A stretch of 64,000 nt of DNA from assembly GCF_900143285.1 (NCBI RefSeq), contig NZ_FRDN01000006.1:1-64000 (forward strand). The letters run 5' to 3'. Below are positions 18,280 to 25,159 of the stretch, in pieces. Source of the DNA: Desulfitobacterium chlororespirans DSM 11544. Its GTDB lineage: Bacteria; Bacillota; Desulfitobacteriia; Desulfitobacteriales; Desulfitobacteriaceae. The translations under genes were made by a program, and so were the position numbers. The stretch's first letter is position 1. Each line of letters begins with the position of its first letter. A model generated the notes under the pieces. The model made no database searches. It was not told the DNA's origin and saw only the letters and a list, made by a program, of their open reading frames with translations.

Positions 18280-19851
18280 TTATTTCCTGAACAGCTGCTC
18301 ATACCGGCTTAAGGCACGAACGGCAGTGAGTGCCGTGCTTATAGGCTCCTCATAGTCCCACCCCTTGGCATAGATGGCCTTATAGGAGGGTTTAAACGAA
18401 CCGTTGGGATGCTGGGCATCCATAAGATTCAAGCAGCCCTTATCCAGCACTTCCCGGTGAACAGCACCGTCATACCTCAGCAGTCCGGACAAAGCCAATC
18501 CTGTCTCAACTGTAGAACCCCAGCCTCCGTCCTCTTGCTGAGACTCCAGGACAAATTGAATGGCTTTTTGCCTCGCCTCCAGGATATCCCGGGTCATATA
18601 GAGCTGCTGCCAATTAAATTTCCACTTGCTGAAAAGTTCCAGGGCCTGGGCTGTGCCGTAGACCGACCCTTCGTACCAGGATGAGGAGAAAGCCCCTTGA
18701 GCATCCTGCTGGGATAACAGCCACCTTAACCCCCTATAGACGAAATCCTCCTGGGAGCGCCCCCGTCGCCATAATGCCTCCAGAGCATGAATGGTGACAT
18801 CGACACTGGGAATATACACAGGAAACTCTGAGGTTATCTGGGGTGGTATACCGGTAAAACTGGGGAAAGTACTCCAGCTTCCGTCTTTGTTTTGCAGCCT
18901 TTTGAGGAGCTGGGCCCCCGGAGAATTTTCCACTCCGACCTGATAAAAACCGTTCAAAGCAACCGCTGTGTCGTCCAAATCAGGATGGGTATAGGGGGGA
19001 GTGCTGCCATAGCTGCCGTCAGCATTCTGCGCCTCCTTTAACCAAGCGACTCCCGGCTCCAACCAGGAGTTACCCTTCCACCTCTTGCCGGTTTCCCCGG
19101 CGATGCAGACCGCCCACCCCATAGCCCAGTTCTTGAGTTGATCAAAGGCCGGCCAGGCTCCGGTAGCATACTGTTTCTGCATCAGCCAGCGCCCGGCCCG
19201 CTGGCATGGCTCCGGGTACCCCCCCAAACGCATAATCCCCAGAATGGCCAGGCTGGTGGCGATAATATCCTCCGACCAGGAACCGTCTTCCATCTGAGTA
19301 TCAAGAAGATATTGAATTCCCCTATTCAGCCCCTCCTGGGATTCCGTAGCGAGCAGGGAAGCTGCCACCACTACCGGCCGGCCATAGAGAGGCAATTTGG
19401 CCAGCACACTTTCTTCCAGAATGTTGGGAAGAATGATTTCTTCAGGAGTCGGGCCTTCCAGTCCGGGAACCACCCGCTGACCCAAGGTTAAAATCATTTG
19501 GGAAAACTGCCTGGCCTGGGAGAGCACCTGGAGCTTGGCCATCCATCCTCCTTGGCTCCCCTGCAGAGCCAGGCGGGCAATCTTCGTGATTTCCTCGTCA
19601 GGCTGGCCCCCGGGGACTTTTCCCCAGCCCCCGCGATTATTCTGCCATAACCACTGAATCCCCCGTTGTTGGGCCCCCTTGAACTCCCGGCCCAGAGCCA
19701 GCAGGGCCAGGGAGGCCAGGGCCGTCGCCCCGGGGCTGGGGGAAACACCATGGTCCTGATCAAGCTTATCCGCTAAAATCTGCTCTACCCCTTCAGATAC
19801 ATAGGTTTGAGCTTTATCTGAACAATCACTTAAATTCTTGCCAAAATTCAA
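18280..19851 (-). CDS. DxDD-type terpene cyclase (squalene-hopene cyclase / class II diterpene cyclase family)
   Basis: A 523-residue protein made of alpha-toroid repeats. Repeated QW-type motifs (QEDGGWGS, QMEDGSWS, AQNADGSYGS, QNKDGSWSTF) and the catalytic acid motif DLDDTA at about 291-296 place it in the protonation-initiated cyclases. Squalene-hopene cyclases are usually about 620-680 residues; 523 is nearer the size of bacterial class II diterpene cyclases such as bacterial copalyl diphosphate synthases. No squalene synthase genes lie nearby. Start: TTG at 19851, 7 bases after GGAGG, rather than the ATG at 19869 that overlaps that box. Monocistronic. Confidence 0.75.
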   Translation of the reverse strand: MNFGKNLSDCSDKAQTYVSEGVEQILADKLDQDHGVSPSPGATALASLALLALGREFKGAQQRGIQWLWQNNRGGWGKVPGGQPDEEITKIARLALQGSQGGWMAKLQVLSQARQFSQMILTLGQRVVPGLEGPTPEEIILPNILEESVLAKLPLYGRPVVVAASLLATESQEGLNRGIQYLLDTQMEDGSWSEDIIATSLAILGIMRLGGYPEPCQRAGRWLMQKQYATGAWPAFDQLKNWAMGWAVCIAGETGKRWKGNSWLEPGVAWLKEAQNADGSYGSTPPYTHPDLDDTAVALNGFYQVGVENSPGAQLLKRLQNKDGSWSTFPSFTGIPPQITSEFPVYIPSVDVTIHALEALWRRGRSQEDFVYRGLRWLLSQQDAQGAFSSSWYEGSVYGTAQALELFSKWKFNWQQLYMTRDILEARQKAIQFVLESQQEDGGWGSTVETGLALSGLLRYDGAVHREVLDKGCLNLMDAQHPNGSFKPSYKAIYAKGWDYEEPISTALTAVRALSRYEQLFRK

Positions 19852-20064
19852 TCGATCACCTCCATCCATCCCTTTATCCTATGCATAAAGCAATTTTTTG
19901 TTAGAAATAATCACTTTAAACCGTGCCGCAAGCAGTTTGCGCCAGGCCTCTAAAGACTATATAGGCCGGGCTCAGGGGTTGCGTAATAAAGGCTAAATGT
20001 TCTAAACTCTTAATATGACAATGAAAATAAAAAAGCAACTATACTAACGCTGGGAGGTGCCAAA

Positions 20065-20424
20065 ATGGAGAAAATCAATTTAGCAGAAAAACTTCAGCTT
20101 TTTAATGAATACTGGAGCCCTAAAATTATCGGAGAAATCAATGATTCCTATGTGAAAGTTGCTAAGTTTAAAGGAGAATTTACTTGGCATGTTCATGACA
20201 ATGAAGATGAAATGTTCTTCGTGGTTAAAGGTATCTTAACAATAAAATTTAAAGATAAAGACATCCACTTGCATGAAGGGGAAATCATGCTTATTCCAAA
20301 GGGAACCGAGCATATGCCCGTTGCCCCGGAAGAAGTCCATGTGCTTTTAATAGAACTCAAAAGTACCTTAAACACTGGCAACGTCATAAACGATAAGACC
20401 ATCGAAAAACTTGAGAGAATATGA
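20065..20424 (+). CDS. Cupin-domain protein
   Basis: A 119-residue single cupin barrel. Motif 1 is FTWHVHDNEDEMFFVVKG and motif 2 is GEIMLIPKGTEHMPVA, supplying the His/His/Glu/His metal ligands. Small proteins of this type bind a metal and may be isomerases, dioxygenases or sensors; no activity can be assigned. ATG with GGGAGG. Divergent from the cyclase gene (about 210 bp apart) and followed by its own terminator. Confidence 0.85.
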   Translation: MEKINLAEKLQLFNEYWSPKIIGEINDSYVKVAKFKGEFTWHVHDNEDEMFFVVKGILTIKFKDKDIHLHEGEIMLIPKGTEHMPVAPEEVHVLLIELKSTLNTGNVINDKTIEKLERI

Positions 20425-20455
20425 CAAAGCAATAAATGCTACGGTACAAACAGAA

Positions 20456-20477
20456 AAAGGAGGCCCTTGCCTCCTTG
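20456..20477 (+). terminator. Terminator between cupin and DUF3793 genes
   Basis: Compact stem AAGGAGGC / GCCTCCTT with CCTT loop. Confidence 0.55.
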
Positions 20478-20490
20478 AACTTTATTTGCT

Positions 20491-21084
20491 CTATGCGCTT
20501 TTTCTTGGGATGCTGAGGACAGCCTGAACTACTTTTTCCCGTTCTTCATCATAAGCTTCAAAGGTCTTCAGGGCGTTTTCCACATCCTGATAAACCTTCC
20601 AGTACTTGCAGGCCAGGCAGGGTGCCCCGTTGCCCTCCATAAAAGCGGTCACATCTTCCACGGGATAACCCAGGAAAATCCCCAGTTCATGAGGACATTC
20701 CTCTTCAAACCGTTGCCTTAACAGACAGAGACTGTCTTCTACCTTAGGCAGATCAGCATACCCCTGTCCTTTAAGGAAGTTTTGGTTCTTCCAGACCGCC
20801 AGACAGTTGGCCAGCGTCTCATCCCGATAGAATAAAACAATCACCCGGTCATCTTTGCGCCGCAGCTCACAGTAACGTACCTGCAGCTGTAGACAGATTC
20901 CCTCTTTATAGCGATCCCAAAGAATCAGCATCTCCCGCTTGTGGTTAACAAAGGTCATCAAAGAGGATGGCTTAATTTCGGCTAAAGTCGGAGCAATATC
21001 ATATTGAATTTTATAAAGAAGAAAATCCCGATCTTCAAAGCGGTCTAAAACTCTGAAAAAATCATGAACACAGGCCTTGCTCAT
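20491..21084 (-). CDS. DUF3793 family protein
   Basis: A soluble 197-residue protein of DUF3793, common in anaerobic Firmicutes and often near iron or flavodoxin genes. Conserved features: ECPHELGIFLGYPVEDVTAF and a CLACKYWKVYQ segment whose paired Cys may bind metal. The ATG at 21084 has GGAGGTGGCAGGA ahead of it. It is 35 bp downstream of the DUF2325 gene in one operon behind a Fur-type box, so it is probably expressed under iron limitation. The molecular function is unknown. Confidence 0.8.
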   Translation of the reverse strand: MSKACVHDFFRVLDRFEDRDFLLYKIQYDIAPTLAEIKPSSLMTFVNHKREMLILWDRYKEGICLQLQVRYCELRRKDDRVIVLFYRDETLANCLAVWKNQNFLKGQGYADLPKVEDSLCLLRQRFEEECPHELGIFLGYPVEDVTAFMEGNGAPCLACKYWKVYQDVENALKTFEAYDEEREKVVQAVLSIPRKSA

Positions 21085-21118
21085 TCCTGCCACCTCCTGA
21101 GAAAAATCCCTTAGTTAA

Positions 21119-21409
21119 TCAACATGCACATTCTTCTAACTTACACAATTCCCGTTCCAAGGCATTTAAACTGCTGCTATGACTGCGGATGAGGGGAATG
21201 TTGCGGTTTTTGGCTACCTTTACGGCAACTTTAACCATAGCATGGGACACGGTTCCGGTAAAAAGAACGATCCCGTCCGGCTCCCCCATTACTTTTTCAA
21301 AACGTGTTGGAAGCTGAGTATAGACTTTCACATTATGCCCACGTTTTGAGCCGATATGTATATAATCCTTTTCCATACGATCAAGCCCGCCGATCAGTAA
21401 TATCGACAT
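21119..21409 (-). CDS. DUF2325 family protein
   Basis: A 96-residue protein: MSILLIGGLDRMEKDY, then a central IVLFTGTVSHAMVKVAVKVA segment and the Cys-containing tail LCKLEECAC. DUF2325 proteins have a small nucleotide-binding-like fold and no proven function. ATG 21409 lies about 11 bases after AAAGGAG; the in-frame GTG at 21421 overlaps that box and is less likely. First gene of the iron-regulated pair with DUF3793. Confidence 0.8.
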   Translation of the reverse strand: MSILLIGGLDRMEKDYIHIGSKRGHNVKVYTQLPTRFEKVMGEPDGIVLFTGTVSHAMVKVAVKVAKNRNIPLIRSHSSSLNALERELCKLEECAC

Positions 21410-21468
21410 TGAATCCCACACTCCTTTTTCCTTATTCTCAGCAATAGCTATTCAGTAAACCTGCTCTA

Positions 21469-21501
21469 ACTATACTATAAATGATAATGATTTTCAATAT
21501 C
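21469..21501 (-). promoter_or_regulatory. Promoter with Fur-type iron box
   Basis: On the minus strand, -35 TTGAAA (21497-21492), 17-bp spacer, -10 TATAGT (21474-21469). The 19-bp segment 21483-21501 matches the Fur consensus GATAATGATAATCATTATC at 16 of 19 positions and covers the -35 box, so Fur with iron should repress the DUF2325/DUF3793 operon. Confidence 0.75.
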
Positions 21502-21570
21502 ATATTTGCATTATTTTTTGTTTTTTGCCACTTTTTATTCACCCACAGCTCTTTATTTCTGAAGACAGGA

Positions 21571-21604
21571 AAAGGGACCCCTTCCTTTTGGAAAGAATCC
21601 CTTT
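21571..21604 (-). terminator. Hairpin downstream of ogt
   Basis: AAAGGGA...TCCCTTT with an inner CTTCC/GGAAAG stem. Related hairpins follow at 22636 and 27959. Confidence 0.55.
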
Positions 21605-21644
21605 GCTGATGGGTGGATCAGGCCAATCCCAGCTGCTTCCCGCC

Positions 21645-22184
21645 TTAGAGTGCCGTACCTTTAGCGGGAACAAAAAATTGTGACAGATCGACGCCTTCCA
21701 GTTCAAGCAGCTTTACCTTTAAGCTGATGCCCCCGGCATAGCCTGTCAAGCTCCCACTGGAGCCTACGACCCGGTGACAAGGGATGATGATCGAAATAGG
21801 GTTGTGCCCTACCGCACCGCCGACCGCTTGGCTCGACATGCTTGGCCTGTTCATTTTCACAGCCATCTTCCTGGCGATATCACCATAGGTAATGACTTCA
21901 CCATAAGGGATTTCGCACAGAATCTCCCAGACCCCTTGGCGAAACTCGCTGCCGATGGGAGCCAGCGGCAATTCCGAAATAGCAGGTTTTTCACCAGCAA
22001 AGTATCTGTCCAGCCACTTTTTAGCGGCGGCGAATACGGGTATATCGTTTTTGGGGGTCAGCTGTTCGGATAGGGTACCTCCGTGATATTTTTGCCCTTC
22101 CATCCACAGGCCAACAAGGTTCTGACCATCGCCAGCCAGTGTAATCAGGCCGGCAGGTGACAAATAGGTTGTTGAATAATACAT
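21645..22184 (-). CDS. ogt: Methylated-DNA--protein-cysteine S-methyltransferase (Ogt type)
   Basis: A 179-residue suicide DNA repair protein that takes alkyl groups from O6-alkylguanine. Active-site block NPISIIIPCHRVVGSSGSLTGYAGG with the acceptor Cys; helix-turn-helix with PYGEVITYGDIARKM. GGAGG lies 7 bases before the ATG at 22184, giving a normal N-terminus; the frame is open further to 22250, overlapping the neighbour. It lies directly downstream of a short homologue at 22247-22540. Confidence 0.92.
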   Translation of the reverse strand: MYYSTTYLSPAGLITLAGDGQNLVGLWMEGQKYHGGTLSEQLTPKNDIPVFAAAKKWLDRYFAGEKPAISELPLAPIGSEFRQGVWEILCEIPYGEVITYGDIARKMAVKMNRPSMSSQAVGGAVGHNPISIIIPCHRVVGSSGSLTGYAGGISLKVKLLELEGVDLSQFFVPAKGTAL

Positions 22185-22246
22185 TGTGTGCCTCCTTATC
22201 ATGAGTCCAAAGGGTGATTGTGGCATAACTCCGCCGGGGCCTTCTT

Positions 22247-22540
22247 TCATCCAGACCAGCGATGGGCTTTCACGTCCACACGGCCCCCTGGCAGGAAGGC
22301 AATGCCTTCACTTTCCAAAAGTATTTTCCTTACCTCTGCATGGGGGCCACCCGTGATAGAGCCGTCCGCTCTGACCACTCGGTGACATGGCAACTTCTCT
22401 GGACAGAATCGCATGGCCCGCCCAACCTCACGTGCTGAACGAGGCCGTCCCAACATCCAAGAAATTTCACCGTATGACACCACCTTGCCGTAAGGAATCC
22501 TGCCGACAATAGCATATACTTGTTCAAAGAAATCACTCAC
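22247..22540 (-). CDS. Short MGMT-family DNA-binding protein (alkyltransferase-like)
   Basis: A 97-residue stand-alone C-terminal domain of the O6-alkylguanine transferase family: IPYGKVVSYGEISWMLGRPRSAREVGRAM and LPCHRVVRADGSITGG. Unlike classical ATL proteins, which replace the reactive Cys by Trp, this one keeps PCHR and may still accept alkyl groups. GTG start after GGAGGG. Operonic with ogt (63 bp gap to its preferred start). Confidence 0.85.
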   Translation of the reverse strand: MSDFFEQVYAIVGRIPYGKVVSYGEISWMLGRPRSAREVGRAMRFCPEKLPCHRVVRADGSITGGPHAEVRKILLESEGIAFLPGGRVDVKAHRWSG

Positions 22541-22635
22541 AAAATCCCTCCGCTTGATTGGCCTGATTTTGATTTTCTAATCCCTCACCTATGCATTGCT
22601 TATGGAACACATCAATAACAGCATAACAGATTAAG

Positions 22636-22671
22636 GCAAAAAAGGGATCCCTTCCTTTGGGAAAGGACCCC
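22636..22671 (-). terminator. Hairpin downstream of response regulator A
   Basis: AAAGGGATCCCTTCC / GGGAAAGGACCCCT imperfect stem. It lies where locus B has the start of torD. Confidence 0.5.
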
Positions 22672-22817
22672 TCACTTCATTTCTTATACCACCTACCGCC
22701 TTAATGGACTTACCTTGTTCATCCCCAATTTTGTCCTTACTTCCTATATTATTATAATGCCGCTGAACACTTTCAACATCTGTCACGGCTTCCTGTTACC
22801 GGGACTTGGCATCCTGC

Positions 22818-23510
22818 TCACTCTTTCTCACCGAATTTATAGCCGACTCCCCAGACGGTCTGCAGATATTTAGGCTTGGCAGGATCCTCCTCAATCTTCT
22901 CCCGAATCTTGCAGATAAAAACAGCGATACCGGTCAGCTCCCCCACGTAATCTTCTCCCCACACATAGGTCAGAAGCTGCTTCCGGGTATACACTTTGCC
23001 AGGATGGCTGGCCATATAGGCCAGAATCTTAAATTCTTTGGGTGTGAGCTCCACACGCTTGCCTTTCAAGCGAGCCTCATAACGCTTAAAAAAGATCTCC
23101 AAATCTCCCAGCTTGATGCTTTCTCTTTCCTCTGTTTCACCGGCCTGGTGATCCCGTCGGCGAAGCAAAGCCTCGATGCGCAAAGATAGTTCCAAAGAGC
23201 TGAAAGGCTTGACGAGATAATCATCGGCTCCCGCTTTAAAGCCCACACTTTTGTCCACGATGTCTCCTTTGGCGGACAAAATGATGATGGGGACATTGCT
23301 GCCCTTTTTGCGCAGCTGGGTACACACATCAAAGCCGTTGAGTTTCGGCATCATGACATCCAGAATCACCAGGTCGGGATTCTCCGCTTCAAACACAACC
23401 AAGGCCTCCGCACCATCCGCTGCATAGCAAAAATCATAGCCGTCCTCTGTGACAATATACTCCACGACAACACGTATGCTCTCTTCATCATCAGCCAGCA
23501 TAATCTTCAT
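22818..23510 (-). CDS. OmpR/PhoB-type response regulator, locus A (orphan)
   Basis: A 230-residue regulator: receiver domain with LADDEES, phospho-acceptor Asp in LVILDVMMPKLNGFD and Lys in DDYLVKPFSSLEL; winged-helix domain with RVELTPKEFKILAYMASHPG and a YLQTVWGVGYKF end. Nearly identical to the regulator at 28847. The ATG at 23510 is chosen because the copy starts identically (MKIMLADDEES); the frame is open to 23537. Its partner kinase is missing: only a relic remains at 23598-23639. It may be driven by the kinase of locus B. Confidence 0.9.
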   Translation of the reverse strand: MKIMLADDEESIRVVVEYIVTEDGYDFCYAADGAEALVVFEAENPDLVILDVMMPKLNGFDVCTQLRKKGSNVPIIILSAKGDIVDKSVGFKAGADDYLVKPFSSLELSLRIEALLRRRDHQAGETEERESIKLGDLEIFFKRYEARLKGKRVELTPKEFKILAYMASHPGKVYTRKQLLTYVWGEDYVGELTGIAVFICKIREKIEEDPAKPKYLQTVWGVGYKFGEKE

Positions 23511-23597
23511 CTTCCATCGCCCCTTTCCCTGCCCCACCCAACGTATATCCCCTGGGGTTTATAAGTTTGGGGGGAGCCTGCCTTGGCTAAGGCTGAG

Positions 23598-23639
23598 CCT
23601 CTTACATGCATTATTCTGAACATCAATGAGGACTTCATG
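23598..23639 (-). pseudogene. Relic of a histidine kinase (HATPase segment)
   Basis: Read on the minus strand, 23639-23598 encodes HEVLIDVQNNACKR, which matches NEVLINVQDNGIGIR of the locus B kinase; at DNA level 25 of 30 bases of 23609-23638 agree with 29914-29943. It stands between the response regulator and the anchor gene, exactly where locus B has the full kinase, so most of a duplicated kinase gene was deleted. Confidence 0.6.
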
Positions 23640-23666
23640 ATGAGCTTGATTGAGCCCTCTGATTGT

Positions 23667-23697
23667 AAAAAGGAGTATCTTGGCTGATACTCCTTTT
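23667..23697 (-). terminator. Terminator after reductase operon A
   Basis: AAAAGGAGTATC / GATACTCCTTTT stem. The same stem occurs after operon B at 31410. Confidence 0.7.
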
Positions 23698-23727
23698 AGG
23701 TACTCATCGTGCCTGGGTGAGCTAAAA

Positions 23728-24558
23728 TTATGTCAATCCTACTCCGGAGACAACCATTGTTGCGTAAAATATATATCTTCCGATCACTTGACCGGCCAGA
23801 ATCAACACTGCACCGCCGACAACAGCACCGGATACGGATTTGCTTAGTTCATCTTTAGCCAGCCACAGAATCAATCCCGCTCCACCAAGGATAAACAACC
23901 ATTTAACAGCCAGGGCTGGCTTCAAGCCGCCAAGAATAACAAGGCTGGCTTGCAATGCGGTACTGGTGCCGGCCCCTAAGGAAATGAAGTAAGGGACTAC
24001 AGCGGCTACTTGAATAGCCACGACAGCCGCCACCGCTAAGGCTACGAATTTCTTCATCTTGCCCGCTTCTTTCATACTGAGAACGAAGAAAAGCATGGCC
24101 CCCACGGATAGTGCTGCTGCATAAAACTCTACAGTGGTCGTAGCACTTTGCCATACAGGCACACTGGCCGAGCTGTAAATCTTCGCCATGGCAAAGACAT
24201 CGATCAGACCCACCAGGGCAGCTGTTGCCGATAAGCCGGTGATGGCTCCGCTTGCTTGAGGCTTAACATAGAGGAGTACGGCAGTCACAACGGTTAACCC
24301 GACAAAAATTGCGGTGAGCCATATTTCGCGGCTGAGCCAAGAGGTACTGAATTGAAACAGAGCATTGATGGCATGCAAGGGGCGGCCTAAATGCAGCAGT
24401 GAAGCAATCATTCCGGCAGTACCTAGGCCTGCCGCGCTGATTATAGCACGTTTGAACGTACTATTTTTTGTGGATAATCTGCCAATGGCTACAAAGAGTA
24501 TCATCCCAACGGCAGCCTGAATGCAGATGGAGAACACTGTCAAGGCAAAATGGTCCAT
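23728..24558 (-). CDS. DmsC-type membrane anchor, reductase operon A
   Basis: A 276-residue polytopic membrane protein (about eight helices) of the DmsC family, expected to oxidise menaquinol and pass electrons to the Fe-S subunit. Starts MDHFALTVFSICIQAAVG; blocks LHLGRPLHAINALFQFSTSWLSREIW and FAMAKIYSSASVPVW are shared with the anchors of operons B and C. Last gene of the operon, 3 bp after the Fe-S subunit, with GGAGGT ahead of the ATG. More diverged from B and C than those are from each other. Confidence 0.88.
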   Translation of the reverse strand: MDHFALTVFSICIQAAVGMILFVAIGRLSTKNSTFKRAIISAAGLGTAGMIASLLHLGRPLHAINALFQFSTSWLSREIWLTAIFVGLTVVTAVLLYVKPQASGAITGLSATAALVGLIDVFAMAKIYSSASVPVWQSATTTVEFYAAALSVGAMLFFVLSMKEAGKMKKFVALAVAAVVAIQVAAVVPYFISLGAGTSTALQASLVILGGLKPALAVKWLFILGGAGLILWLAKDELSKSVSGAVVGGAVLILAGQVIGRYIFYATMVVSGVGLT

Positions 24559-24561
24559 TAT

Positions 24562-25140
24562 TTACACCTCCATCACTGTGAATTTCGAATCAAGGGCACA
24601 GTCTTTGGGCTTAATCAGCACAGAAGGTTTTGTCGTAGCCGCTGGTGGCAGGACTGGAATCTCATTCACCAATCCGGACCCATATTCCATCTTTAATTGA
24701 TCCAAGTCACCAAACTTAAGACAACGCATGAGGCAGGCATCAACGCATACTGGATTTTCACCTTTGTCACGCAAATCCTTGCATGAGTCGCATTTACCCA
24801 CAACATTTCTTGCTTCGATATATTGTGGAACGCTGTATGGACAGTTCCACACACAATACTTACAGCCGATGCACATATCTTTATCATGTTGGACGGTACC
24901 GTCGTCGCCGAAATGCATCGCACCGGTCGGACATCCCCGCACACACTTTGCCTCTGCACAATGATTGCACGATCCGGAATAGTGAAATACAAAGGGCGTT
25001 GGATAGGCACCGGTTTGAAAGGTCCTTACCTTGCGAAAAATTGTGCCTACATCCAAGCGATTTTTATCTTTACAGACGACTTGACAAGTCCGGCAGCCAA
25101 TACAGGCTGTGGAGTCAAAATAAAATCCTAATTTCCCCAT
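24562..25140 (-). CDS. DmsB-type four-cluster Fe-S subunit, operon A
   Basis: A 192-residue electron-transfer subunit with four Cys groups for four [4Fe-4S] clusters: CIGCRTCQVVC, CNHCAEAKCVRGC, CIGCKYCVWNC and CDSCKDLRDKGENPVCVDAC. It links the quinol-oxidising anchor to the molybdopterin subunit. No signal peptide, as expected for a partner carried through Tat with the catalytic subunit. Lies between the two other subunit genes. Confidence 0.93.
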   Translation of the reverse strand: MGKLGFYFDSTACIGCRTCQVVCKDKNRLDVGTIFRKVRTFQTGAYPTPFVFHYSGSCNHCAEAKCVRGCPTGAMHFGDDGTVQHDKDMCIGCKYCVWNCPYSVPQYIEARNVVGKCDSCKDLRDKGENPVCVDACLMRCLKFGDLDQLKMEYGSGLVNEIPVLPPAATTKPSVLIKPKDCALDSKFTVMEV

Positions 25141-25159
25141 CTCGTCTATCGCTCCTTTC

